Positions 54,182-62,779 of a stretch of 64,000 bases of DNA are shown here, piece by piece. The number at the start of each line of letters is the position of its first letter. The stretch's first letter is position 1. The notes under the pieces were generated by a model that saw only the letters and a list, made by a program, of their open reading frames with translations, was not told the origin of the DNA and searched no databases. The stretch comes from Methylomonas sp. MK1. Lineage in GTDB: Bacteria; Pseudomonadota; Gammaproteobacteria; Methylococcales; Methylomonadaceae. Both the position numbers and the translations under genes were made by a program. The stretch lies in contig NZ_AQOV01000001.1 in NCBI RefSeq assembly GCF_000365425.1, forward strand, positions 2,976,001 to 3,040,000. Reading direction: 5' to 3'.

Positions 54182-55219
54182 ATGAGCGCCCATCAAATTA
54201 AAATCATTACTCAAGACGGAGAATCCGTAAGCTTCGAATGTTACGAAGACGAGGATGTCATCACTGCGGCGGTACGGCAGGATATTTACCTGATGTCGTC
54301 GTGCCGCGAGGGCGGTTGCGCGACCTGCAAAGGATTTTGCGCGGAAGGCGATTATGTCTTGGGTAAATGCAGTTCGCAGGCCTTGCCGTATGAAGAGGAA
54401 GAGGCCGGCGAAGTATTGTTATGCCGCTGCTACCCCTCAAGCGATTTAGAAGTTGAAGTGCCTTATACCTATGACAGAATTTCATTCTCTCCGGAAGGCT
54501 TGACGTTTGTAGCTGAAGTGGTTGAGTTGTCGCAAATCTCCATCAACGTGATGAAGCTTCTGCTGCGCCGCACCGGCGACGATAAAACCATTAAATTCGA
54601 TTCCGGGCAGTTCTTTGATCTGGAAATTCCCGACACGACCGTCACTCGTTCCTATTCCCCCGCCAACACCGCCAATAAAACCGGCGATCTGGAATTTTTG
54701 ATTCGCATCGTGGATGGCGGCAAATTTTCAGAGTACTTAAAAAACGACGCCAAGCTGGGTCAGAGATTAAATGTCAAAGGCCCCTCGGGTATTTTCGGTT
54801 TGAAAGAAAACGGCTTTACCCCGCGCTATTTTGTAGCCGGCGGTACCGGACTGGCACCGATATTGTCGATGGTACGCAGGATGCAAGAATGGGAAGAGCC
54901 GCAAAAGTGCGTCATCTATTTTGGCGTTAATACCGAAGCCGAAATTTTCCATTTGGATGAGTTGAATCAGTTGGCGGCGCAAATGCCGACGCTGGAACTG
55001 AGAAACTGTGTCTGGAAATGTTCGGACGACTGGCATTGTGAAAAAGGCAGCGTGGTGGACATCCTGCGCCGTGATCTAAGTGATACCGGTGCCAAGCCTG
55101 ATTTATACCTATGCGGGCCGCCGGGCATGGTCGACGCCACCTTTGCGGTGTGCGCCGAAATGGGTATCCCCAAGGAACGTATCTACCTTGAAAAATTCCT
55201 GCCCAGCGGGTCGCCATAA
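54182..55219 (+). CDS. mmoC: Methane monooxygenase reductase component C
   Basis: NADH-dependent reductase passing electrons via FAD and a [2Fe-2S] cluster to the hydroxylase. 345 residues. The ferredoxin domain has Cys41, Cys46, Cys49 ([12 protein letters not shown]) and Cys81. The FAD domain shows TRSYSPANT, and the NAD domain has [12 protein letters not shown] and [10 protein letters not shown]. Start ATG at 54182, immediately after mmoD. Last of the structural genes. Confidence 0.98.
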   Translation: MSAHQIKIITQDGESVSFECYEDEDVITAAVRQDIYLMSSCREGGCATCKGFCAEGDYVLGKCSSQALPYEEEEAGEVLLCRCYPSSDLEVEVPYTYDRISFSPEGLTFVAEVVELSQISINVMKLLLRRTGDDKTIKFDSGQFFDLEIPDTTVTRSYSPANTANKTGDLEFLIRIVDGGKFSEYLKNDAKLGQRLNVKGPSGIFGLKENGFTPRYFVAGGTGLAPILSMVRRMQEWEEPQKCVIYFGVNTEAEIFHLDELNQLAAQMPTLELRNCVWKCSDDWHCEKGSVVDILRRDLSDTGAKPDLYLCGPPGMVDATFAVCAEMGIPKERIYLEKFLPSGSP

Positions 55220-55288
55220 TGCCACCGGTAAATAGGCTGCCGTGCGGTCTTATCGAAGCATTACACGCCTATTTGCCAATTTAAAACC

Positions 55289-55312
55289 GCTTTTTTCCGT
55301 GCCGAAAAAAGC
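55289..55312 (+). promoter_or_regulatory. Inverted repeat between mmoC and the small downstream gene
   Basis: GCTTTTTTC-CGTGCC-GAAAAAAGC is a perfect 9-base stem in the ~114-base gap after mmoC. Without a following T-run on the + strand it may be an mRNA stabiliser or partial terminator that lowers expression of the downstream mmoG part of the operon. Confidence 0.45.
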
Positions 55313-55333
55313 GCAACGATGCTGAGGCTAATT

Positions 55334-55627
55334 ATGAAGGCCGATGATGTAGAGTTTCTGTCAGGCATGGCTATTCAACTGGATGAGACGATCAGAAAAC
55401 TGGTGAGAGAAGAACAGGAAATTCTGGAAAAGTTAGGACATGCCAGGGTTCAGGAATTAAAGGAATTCTGGAATCAGGAATTTACTGCTGAAGAAGAAGC
55501 GGACTTTAAACGCAGCTTGGACTACTGGGACAAAATTCTTATCCGCACTTGGGTAAATTCGAAACGTGCCGTTCAAACCCGTGCCCAGGTCGGGCAAACC
55601 TTGATGAAATTAAATTCACATCTATAA
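55334..55627 (+). CDS. Unassigned small protein between mmoC and mmoG, 97 aa
   Basis: Function unknown. A soluble, strongly helical, charged product (MKADDVEFLSGMAIQLDETI then LVREEQEILEKLGHARVQEL and WNQEFTAEEEADFKRSLDYW), with many Glu/Lys heptad-like positions and no Cys or His cluster. The ATG at 55334 has GAGG at ideal spacing; the earlier ATG at 55319 lacks a good site. It follows mmoC by 114 bases and precedes mmoG by 20, so it is probably part of the sMMO transcript. I recall an unnamed orf at this place in other sMMO operons but cannot verify it here. Confidence 0.8.
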   Translation: MKADDVEFLSGMAIQLDETIRKLVREEQEILEKLGHARVQELKEFWNQEFTAEEEADFKRSLDYWDKILIRTWVNSKRAVQTRAQVGQTLMKLNSHL

Positions 55628-55647
55628 CCGATTGAGACAGCCAAAAA

Positions 55648-57330
55648 ATGAGTAAACACGTTATTTACAACCCGGAAGCTCGGCAGCGTTTGCTGCAAGG
55701 TATCAATGCGGTGGCGCGAGCAGCTAGCGTTACGCTGGGTAGCGCCGGCCCTGCAGTGATGATTCAACACCGGACCGACGGCATCATGCCCATCTTTACC
55801 CGAGATGGCGTCACGGTTGCCAATGCCATCGTCATGGAAGATCGGATTGCCGATTTGGGCGCGCGCATGTTGCGGGATGTCGCCGGCGCGGTGTCTCGCG
55901 AAGTAGGCGACGGCACTACCACGGCTATTGTCCTGGCGCAAAGCCTGGCGGTGGAAGCGCTGAAAAGCGTCGCGGCCGGCTTTCATCCGATGCAATTGCA
56001 AAAGGGCATGGAGTTGGCCCTGATCTTGGTGGAGCAGCATTTGCAAAAAACCGCTGTCACTGACAGCGCGGATGACTGGGTCGAAAAGATTGCTTTGGTC
56101 GCGAGCAAAGGTGAGGCTGGTGTCGGCAAGTTGTTGAAACAGGCCTTGGCCGAGCTCGGCGAAGCGGGCACCTTGACCTTTCAACTCGGCAATGGCCGGG
56201 AAGATCAGCTGGAGATTGTGGAAGGTATCCATTACGAGCAGGGGTTTTTATCGCCCTATTTCATCACCGATAAAACCCGCGCCGAAGCGGTTTTGGAGCG
56301 GCCCTACATCCTGTTGTATGACCGGGAAATCAGCGACTTTATGGATCTGGTGCCTATTTTGGAGGAAGTTGCCGCGGCAGGCCGGCCATTATTGGTGATC
56401 GCCGAGGCCCTGGCTGAAAAGGCTTTAACCGGCTTATTGCTGAATCATGTGCGCGGCATCTTCAAAGTGGTGGCGGTCAAGCCGCCTGGCTTTGGCGACA
56501 AGCGTATCAATCGCCTGAGCGATTTGGCCTTGTTGACGGGCGGCACGGCTATTCTGGAGGCGCATGCCAATCGCCTGGAGGATGTCACGCTTGCGCAACT
56601 GGGTCAGGCGCAACGCGCGGTGATAGTGGAAGGCAGCACGACTATAGTCGGCGCCGTGGGTTCGCGCGAGGCGGTAGATGCGCGAATAACGGCGTTACGG
56701 CGCGAGTTGGCGCTGGTTCGTGCCCGCAAACCCGGCGAAGGCTCAGCCACCGGCAATTTACATGAAGCCGAAGAGTTGGAAGAGCGCATCTCGGTGTTAT
56801 CGGCCAAGACCGGCACCTTCAGTGTCGGCGGCATCACCGACGTGGAGATCAAAGAGCGTCTAGTGCGGATCGAAAATGCTTATTTGTCCGCCAAGGCAGC
56901 GCTGCAAGAAGGGGTTTTGCCCGGCGGCGGTGTGGGCTTGTGGCGTTGCATGGCGGTGTTGGATGAAGTGATTGCCGAAAACGCCGAGCAGCAGCAAGGC
57001 ATCGCCATCGTCAAGCAGGCGCTTGGCGCGCCCCTGCGCCAATTGTTGAGCAATTGTTGCCTTAATAGTGAAGACATCCTGACGCGCTTAGCCAGTCAGA
57101 CTGACCCGGCATTTGCCGTGGATATGCAGCTTTTGAACTACGGACATTTTCTGGAGATTGGGATTATCGATCCCGTGAAAGTGGTACGCATGGCCTTACG
57201 AAATGCAGTGAGCGTGGTGGCTACCTTGATCAGCAGCGAGGCGGTAATCATGAACGTGCCGGACCTGTCCATCATGGCCGGCTATTCGCCGGAATGGGCT
57301 GCGGCTACTCGCGAAGATCCCCGTATGTAA
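55648..57330 (+). CDS. mmoG: MmoG, GroEL-like chaperonin of the sMMO operon
   Basis: Predicted chaperonin for folding or assembly of the sMMO hydroxylase or of MmoR; mmoG mutants lose sMMO expression in other methanotrophs. The 560-residue product follows GroEL throughout: nucleotide loop GDGTTTAIVLAQ with Asp88, Asp53 in FTRDGVTVAN, and an apical domain with GFLSPYFITD and KPPGFGDKR. At the position of GroEL Asp398, which drives ATP hydrolysis, it has Asn410 (RIENAYLSAKAALQEG). The C-terminus ends ATREDPRM instead of a GGM tail. No groES-like gene lies nearby. Followed by a clear terminator. Confidence 0.95.
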   Translation: MSKHVIYNPEARQRLLQGINAVARAASVTLGSAGPAVMIQHRTDGIMPIFTRDGVTVANAIVMEDRIADLGARMLRDVAGAVSREVGDGTTTAIVLAQSLAVEALKSVAAGFHPMQLQKGMELALILVEQHLQKTAVTDSADDWVEKIALVASKGEAGVGKLLKQALAELGEAGTLTFQLGNGREDQLEIVEGIHYEQGFLSPYFITDKTRAEAVLERPYILLYDREISDFMDLVPILEEVAAAGRPLLVIAEALAEKALTGLLLNHVRGIFKVVAVKPPGFGDKRINRLSDLALLTGGTAILEAHANRLEDVTLAQLGQAQRAVIVEGSTTIVGAVGSREAVDARITALRRELALVRARKPGEGSATGNLHEAEELEERISVLSAKTGTFSVGGITDVEIKERLVRIENAYLSAKAALQEGVLPGGGVGLWRCMAVLDEVIAENAEQQQGIAIVKQALGAPLRQLLSNCCLNSEDILTRLASQTDPAFAVDMQLLNYGHFLEIGIIDPVKVVRMALRNAVSVVATLISSEAVIMNVPDLSIMAGYSPEWAAATREDPRM

Positions 57331-57397
57331 TTGTTATTCCTACCTCAACCTCCTCTATCCGAAAGTTAGAGCTATCCATTATTCTGCAATGGAGTAA

Positions 57398-57433
57398 GGC
57401 AATGTGACGTTATGTCGCATTGCCTCTTTTTTT
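57398..57433 (+). terminator. Rho-independent terminator after mmoG
   Basis: An 11-base stem GGCAATGTGAC / GTCGCATTGCC with one G-T pair is followed by TCTTTTTTT. It ends the mmoX-to-mmoG transcript, so mmoR should have its own promoter. Confidence 0.85.
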
Positions 57434-57542
57434 GATTTTGTTATTTTGGACAACATCGCCGTAAAAAGCAGCTAAACCTCTGTTTTTTATATTTTTGTTT
57501 TGTGCCGATACTAATTTGGCGCACCAAAATACAAGAGGAAAA

Positions 57543-59330
57543 ATGGATATTGCCTTGCACTTGCCCCACAACGTTAAAATCATCAAAGAAGCCTGCGCGT
57601 TCAAAACCTCACTAGCGTTTGAAGTTGACCGACCGATACAGGCCTGGCGCTGGATGGCGCAAAGCCGTTGCGTGCCCGATCATACGGACTGGGTACGCCC
57701 GGAGGTTTCGGAATCCTGGCGCCGCTGTCTGGAAGACTATCAATTGCCGTTAGGCAATTATGTGCGTTGGGATCATCTAAACACCGCCACCGACCCGCTT
57801 CCCACCTTCTGCAATCAGGCGCAACGCATTTCGGATATGCTCAGCCGCTTGGGGCACCAATTCGACGTATTTTTAAAGGAAGCCGGAGTGATATTGGTGC
57901 TTACGGACGCCAATGGGCACTTGCTACAAGTGTTAGGCGAAAATCCGTTTGCCAGTCCCTTTATGCGGAGTTTGTATGAAAAACACAGCCGCTGGAGCGA
58001 AACAGTCTTGGGCAACAACGGCATCGGCACCGCCGCCCAGCTAAAAAAACCGATTGCGTTTCAGGGCATGGAACATTTTTTAAGCCTGCTACACCCATTC
58101 ACCACGGTCGGTTATCCCTTGTTGGACCAGAACGACAACATACAGGCCGTGATCGGCTTGATCAGCGATAGACAGGAAAGCATGAACTCCTTGTTCGCGT
58201 TCCTACATCTGCTCTGCGTACTGCTGAATACCAATCTGCCTTTAACGCAAAACCCGGTGGCACAGGCCCGAGTTTTGGAAAAAATTCCGTTCAAGCTGGC
58301 TAAAAAGCCGCCCAGCCAGCACGAAGCAGCGATGTCCGAACAATTAACGGCCTTGGTCGACAAAGCTCAGAAGCTACAGCAGCACAAAATCCCCATATTG
58401 ATTACCGGCGAATCGGGTGTGGGCAAGGATCATTTCGTCAATCTGTTAAAACACGCCGGACCGAGAAAAAATCAGCCTTTGATCGCGATCAACTGCGCGT
58501 CGATTCCGCATGACTTGATCGAAAGCGAACTGTTCGGTTACGAAGCCGGCAGTTTCACCGGCGCTCGGAGTGCCGGCAAACCGGGGAAATTTCTGTTAGC
58601 CGACAAAGGTATTCTGTTTCTGGACGAAATCGGCGATATGAGTCTGGATTTGCAATCGACTTTGCTGCGAGTGCTGGAAACCTCGGAATTTACGCCAGTC
58701 GGCGGCAGCAAACCGATCAAGGTGGATGTGCAAATCGTCGCGGCTACCAACGTACCCTTGCTGGAAGCCGTCGAAGCCGGACGCTTCCGCCGCGATTTGT
58801 ATTACCGGTTGAACGGCGCGCAAATTCATCTGCCGCCCTTGCGCGAGCGCGACGACAAGCTGGGCATCATTCATCACATCTTGCAGCGCGAACTGGCGAA
58901 TCTGCCTAACCCGCAGGCGATTAGTATTTGCCCCAGCGTCATTGCCTTGATCGAGCAACACCCGTGGCCTGGCAATATCAGGCAATTGATCAACGTCATC
59001 AGAGCGACGCTATACACCGCCGGCGACACGCTGATTACCCGCCAGGATTTGCCGCTGGATTTTGTCGAGGAACTCGGTAAGGTGCTGCCGGGGATCGACA
59101 ATAAAGCGTCGGACAACACGCTAACTTACCCAATATCGGCTGCTCCGGGCCGCACCATGACCCTGGAAGACTGGGAATTGCACGGCATCAAAGCCAGCCT
59201 GCGGGAATGTGCGGGCAATATTTCCTTGGCGGCGAAAAACCTGGGCATCACTCGTACCACGCTGTACCGGAAAATCGAGCGCTTCGGTCTGGATAAAATC
59301 GATTGGCGAGAGCATTCCAAGGCCGGCTAG
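57543..59330 (+). CDS. mmoR: Sigma-54 dependent transcriptional activator MmoR
   Basis: Enhancer-binding protein expected to activate the sMMO promoter. The 595-residue product has an AcoR-like N-terminal GAF region (about 60-230), an AAA+ core, and a C-terminal Fis-type HTH (AGNISLAAKNLGITRTTLYR). The AAA+ core has Walker A GESGVGKD (289-296), Walker B ILFLDEIGD (357-365), sensor ATNVPL and arginine-finger region GRFRRDLYYRL. The sigma-54 contact loop reads GSFTGA (336-341) instead of GAFTGA. ATG with AGAGGAAAA ahead. A TTGGAC half-site like that of the upstream mmoX dyad lies at 57446-57451. Confidence 0.95.
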   Translation: MDIALHLPHNVKIIKEACAFKTSLAFEVDRPIQAWRWMAQSRCVPDHTDWVRPEVSESWRRCLEDYQLPLGNYVRWDHLNTATDPLPTFCNQAQRISDMLSRLGHQFDVFLKEAGVILVLTDANGHLLQVLGENPFASPFMRSLYEKHSRWSETVLGNNGIGTAAQLKKPIAFQGMEHFLSLLHPFTTVGYPLLDQNDNIQAVIGLISDRQESMNSLFAFLHLLCVLLNTNLPLTQNPVAQARVLEKIPFKLAKKPPSQHEAAMSEQLTALVDKAQKLQQHKIPILITGESGVGKDHFVNLLKHAGPRKNQPLIAINCASIPHDLIESELFGYEAGSFTGARSAGKPGKFLLADKGILFLDEIGDMSLDLQSTLLRVLETSEFTPVGGSKPIKVDVQIVAATNVPLLEAVEAGRFRRDLYYRLNGAQIHLPPLRERDDKLGIIHHILQRELANLPNPQAISICPSVIALIEQHPWPGNIRQLINVIRATLYTAGDTLITRQDLPLDFVEELGKVLPGIDNKASDNTLTYPISAAPGRTMTLEDWELHGIKASLRECAGNISLAAKNLGITRTTLYRKIERFGLDKIDWREHSKAG

Positions 59331-59438
59331 GCCTCGCGCCGATTCGGCAAGCATAGTTTTCAGCCGCGCGGGTCGCTGCTGGGCGCGTTGTGCGTTACAA
59401 TCGCGAGTCGCACAACCGGTTGCTTCAAGAGAATAATA

Positions 59439-60923
59439 ATGACACCCGCCGAATTTACCGCATACGCCCAACAAGGCTACAACCGCATTCCGATCTGCCG
59501 CGAAGTGCTGGCCGATCTGGATACGCCGCTCAGCGCTTATTTAAAGCTGGCCGACGGCGCTTATTCCTATTTGTTCGAATCCGTACATGGCGGAGAACAG
59601 TGGGGACGGTATTCGATCATCGGCTTGCCTTGCAAAACCCGCATCAAAATCAGCGGCCATAGCATCACGGTCGAAAAAGACGGCCTGGACACTCAAACGT
59701 TTGAGCACGCCCAACCGCTGGAATGGATAGAAGAATTTCGGCAGAACTACAACGTGCCGGACGTGCCCGGTTTACCGCGTTTCAACGGCGGCCTGGTCGG
59801 TTATTTCGGTTACGAAACCATAGGCTACATCGAACCGCGTCTGCAACCCAGCGGCAAACCCGACCCTATCGGCGCGCCGGATATTCTATTGATGGTGTCG
59901 CAAGACTTGCTGATATTCGACAACCTGTCCGGCAAAATGCTGTTGCTGACCCATGCCGATCCGGCGCAAGCCAATGCCTACGAAAACGCCAAAGCCAGAC
60001 TCGACGAACTGGTGGTGAAACTGCGCGAACTGCAAGCCAATCCGCAAGCGCATCCCGCCGTCAAACACGTGCACGAACACGATTTTGTATCCGGCTTTAC
60101 CCAGCAAGGCTACGAAGACGCGGTGCTAAAAGCCAAGCAATACATCACCGACGGCGATTGCATGCAGGTGGTGTTGTCGCAGCGCATGTCGATTCCGTTC
60201 AGCGCCTCGCCGCTGGATTTGTATCGGGCTTTACGCTGCCTGAATCCGTCGCCGTATATGTTTTATTTGAATCTGGCCGATTTTCATATCGTCGGTTCCT
60301 CGCCGGAAATTCTGGTGCGCCTGGAAGACAACGAAATCACCGTCAGACCCATCGCCGGTACAAGACCGCGCGGTGCGACAAACGAACAAGATTTGGAGCT
60401 GGAAAAAGAACTGCTGGCCGATCCAAAAGAGATTGCCGAGCACTTGATGCTGATCGACCTGGGCCGCAACGACACCGGCCGGGTCGCGCAAATCGGCAGC
60501 GTCAAACTGACCGATAAAATGATTGTCGAACGTTATTCGCATGTGATGCACATCGTTTCCAACGTCACCGGCGAATTGCAGGAAGGCAAAAACGCCTTCG
60601 ACGTACTGGCTGCCACCTTCCCGGCCGGCACCGTCAGCGGCGCACCGAAAATTCGCGCAATGGAAATCATCGACGAACTGGAACCTGTCAAGCGCGGTAT
60701 TTATTCCGGCGCGGTCGGCTACATTTCCTGGTCCGGCAATCTGGATACCGCCATCGCCATCCGCACGGCGGTGATTAAAGATCAAACCTTACACATTCAA
60801 GCCGGCGCCGGCATCGTTTACGATTCCGTGCCGCGCAACGAATGGGATGAAACAATGAACAAAGGCCGCGCGGTGTTCCGCGCCGTCAGCATGGCCGAAG
60901 CCGGCCTCGGAGGCAAAGCATGA
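59439..60923 (+). CDS. trpE: Anthranilate synthase component I
   Basis: Converts chorismate with ammonia from TrpG to anthranilate, the first step of tryptophan synthesis. 494 residues. N-terminal half contains the [13 protein letters not shown] and GRYSIIGL stretches (feedback site), and the chorismate-binding half has [22 protein letters not shown] and [11 protein letters not shown]. The ATG at 59439 follows a weak AAGAGAA site. No Trp-codon leader peptide is obvious upstream. Stop overlaps trpG by four bases. Confidence 0.96.
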   Translation: MTPAEFTAYAQQGYNRIPICREVLADLDTPLSAYLKLADGAYSYLFESVHGGEQWGRYSIIGLPCKTRIKISGHSITVEKDGLDTQTFEHAQPLEWIEEFRQNYNVPDVPGLPRFNGGLVGYFGYETIGYIEPRLQPSGKPDPIGAPDILLMVSQDLLIFDNLSGKMLLLTHADPAQANAYENAKARLDELVVKLRELQANPQAHPAVKHVHEHDFVSGFTQQGYEDAVLKAKQYITDGDCMQVVLSQRMSIPFSASPLDLYRALRCLNPSPYMFYLNLADFHIVGSSPEILVRLEDNEITVRPIAGTRPRGATNEQDLELEKELLADPKEIAEHLMLIDLGRNDTGRVAQIGSVKLTDKMIVERYSHVMHIVSNVTGELQEGKNAFDVLAATFPAGTVSGAPKIRAMEIIDELEPVKRGIYSGAVGYISWSGNLDTAIAIRTAVIKDQTLHIQAGAGIVYDSVPRNEWDETMNKGRAVFRAVSMAEAGLGGKA

Positions 60924-61510
60924 GCGGCGTCAGATTGGTGATGGTTGACAATTACGATTCGTTCACCTACAACCTGGTGCAATATTTCGGCGAACTTGGC
61001 GCCGAGGTGGTGGTGGTGCGTAACGACGAAGTGACGGTGGAGGACATCGAAGGGCTGCGTCCCGACAAACTCGTGATTTCCCCCGGCCCCTGCACACCCA
61101 AAGAAGCTGGTATTTCCGTGGACACCATCCACCGCTACGCCGGCAAATATCCGATTCTGGGCGTCTGTTTAGGGCATCAAAGTATAGGCTACGCCTTTGG
61201 CGGGAATATCATCCACGCCAAGCAAATCATGCACGGCAAGACTTCACCGGTTTATCACAAGGATGCCGGCGTGTTTAAAGGCCTGGGCAACCCGTTCACC
61301 GCGACCCGCTATCATTCGCTGGTCATCGAACAAACCAGCTTGCCGGATTGCCTGGAAATAACAGCCTGGACCCAGGACGAGGCCGGTAACATCGACGAAA
61401 TCATGGGTGTAAGGCATAAAACCCTGGATATAGAAGGTGTGCAATTCCACCCCGAGTCGATTCTGACCGAGCATGGGCACGATATGTTGCGGAATTTTTT
61501 GGTGCGATGA
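60920..61510 (+). CDS. trpG: Anthranilate synthase component II (glutamine amidotransferase)
   Basis: Supplies ammonia to TrpE; may also serve PabB if no separate pabA exists. The 196-residue class I amidotransferase has the triad Cys in GVCLGHQS, His in GVQFHPES and the following Glu. Starts [19 protein letters not shown] after a short lead. Overlaps trpE (ATGA) and is overlapped by the next gene in the same way; trpD does not follow directly. Confidence 0.96.
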   Translation: MSGVRLVMVDNYDSFTYNLVQYFGELGAEVVVVRNDEVTVEDIEGLRPDKLVISPGPCTPKEAGISVDTIHRYAGKYPILGVCLGHQSIGYAFGGNIIHAKQIMHGKTSPVYHKDAGVFKGLGNPFTATRYHSLVIEQTSLPDCLEITAWTQDEAGNIDEIMGVRHKTLDIEGVQFHPESILTEHGHDMLRNFLVR

Positions 61511-62283
61511 ACTTTAAGTCACGTGATAGCTATTGGAAATTTTGCCAGGCAACAAAGCATGGAAACCGCTATATCCATAGCAAAGAAGTTGAAGATTTTT
61601 TTAAAGCAGTTTTGGATACAGTCATAGAAAGGGAGGCTGACACAATCGAAGCCGGTTCTTGCTTATGGCGCGCGCAGTTAGAACATGATTTGCAAGCTAT
61701 AAAAGACGACAGAGAAGAAAAAATAGACGAACTACCATACCCATATCCTCAAGGACGGATGAAGCCCATCCCCTCCAAAGCTTCAGAAGGGCGAGCAAAT
61801 CCGAGAGGCATACCTTATCTGTATTTAGCCTCTGATGAGAAAACCGCCATGTCGGAAGTAAGGCCATGGTTGGGAGCAATAATTTCTGTCGGTCAATTTA
61901 AAACAACAAAAACCTTACGATTGGTTGACTGCTCTATTCAACATGAAACGTCTAAAGATCCATATTCCGGAACTAATATTCGGCCTATATTGGATAAAGA
62001 ATTGTCAGTTTGGAAAGATATCAACAATGCGTTTTCTAAACCGGTTAATTCAAACGATCAGGCACTCGACTATATTCCAACGCAAATCCTTGCAGAACTA
62101 TTCAAGTCGAATGGCTATGACGGTATTGTCTATAAAAGCTCGTTCGCTGCAGGTTTTAATATCGTTCTTTTTGATTTGGATTTAGCCAATTTAATAAATT
62201 GTTTTCTTTACGAAGTTGGCTCTATTGACTTGAGTTTCAAAAGTATGCCCAATTCGTATTACATTGAGGACAACTCTAACTAG
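61507..62283 (+). CDS. RES-domain protein
   Basis: Predicted RES-family NAD+-acting enzyme (many RES toxins degrade or phosphorolyse NAD+). The 258-residue product has the RES order: Arg in LWRAQLEHD, then [20 protein letters not shown] with Tyr and Glu, and the late Ser motif [18 protein letters not shown]. It overlaps the trpG stop by four bases (ATGA) and is AT-richer than its neighbours, which suggests a later arrival. RES toxins usually have an Xre/MbcA-like antitoxin upstream; none is present here. Confidence 0.82.
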   Translation: MNFKSRDSYWKFCQATKHGNRYIHSKEVEDFFKAVLDTVIEREADTIEAGSCLWRAQLEHDLQAIKDDREEKIDELPYPYPQGRMKPIPSKASEGRANPRGIPYLYLASDEKTAMSEVRPWLGAIISVGQFKTTKTLRLVDCSIQHETSKDPYSGTNIRPILDKELSVWKDINNAFSKPVNSNDQALDYIPTQILAELFKSNGYDGIVYKSSFAAGFNIVLFDLDLANLINCFLYEVGSIDLSFKSMPNSYYIEDNSN

Positions 62284-62365
62284 CTAGAGTTGCGCATCAA
62301 GTTCATCAAGCATCTATTAACCCCGAACTAACCTCAAACCTATCGGTTTTAGTAGGAGAAACATC

Positions 62366-62746
62366 ATGGGCCTGACTTACGCCTCGTTAAGATTAACCAA
62401 CCTCTTCAACCGCAAACAAGTTGAGATCAATGCGTTGGTCGATACCGGCGCAACCTTTATGTGCGTAACTGAAGAAATCGCCTTACAGCTGGGTTTCGAT
62501 ATTACTGAAGTCAGCCAACAGGTAGTGACCCTGGCCGATGGTCATCAGCGCAAAGTACCCAAAATAGCCCCCATCGAAATCGCGTTTGCCAATCGAACCT
62601 ATGTAACCGAGGCTGTGGTATTGGGCAACGAGCCTTTGCTAGGTGTTATTCCCATGGAAGCAATGGATTTAATCGTCGACCCCCGTCAGCAAGTACTGAT
62701 AGTCAATCCGCAGCATCCGAACTATCCGGTAGCTTTGGCTAAATAG
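62366..62746 (+). CDS. Clan AA retropepsin-like aspartic protease
   Basis: A 126-residue soluble protein with the aspartic protease motif LVDTGATFMCV and a downstream hydrophobic-Gly pair VVLGNEPLLGVIPM, the layout of retropepsin-type single-domain (dimeric) proteases found in many bacteria. Strong AGTAGGAGAA ribosome site. Target unknown. It lies between the RES gene and a flavoprotein gene. Confidence 0.8.
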   Translation: MGLTYASLRLTNLFNRKQVEINALVDTGATFMCVTEEIALQLGFDITEVSQQVVTLADGHQRKVPKIAPIEIAFANRTYVTEAVVLGNEPLLGVIPMEAMDLIVDPRQQVLIVNPQHPNYPVALAK

Positions 62747-62779
62747 CTGCCTCAATATCCATTCTCACTTGATAGGTCT

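Noticed and set aside
59331..59438. A trp leader peptide and attenuator before trpE
   Set aside because: I saw no short frame with adjacent Trp codons and no clear alternative stem-loops in the gap.
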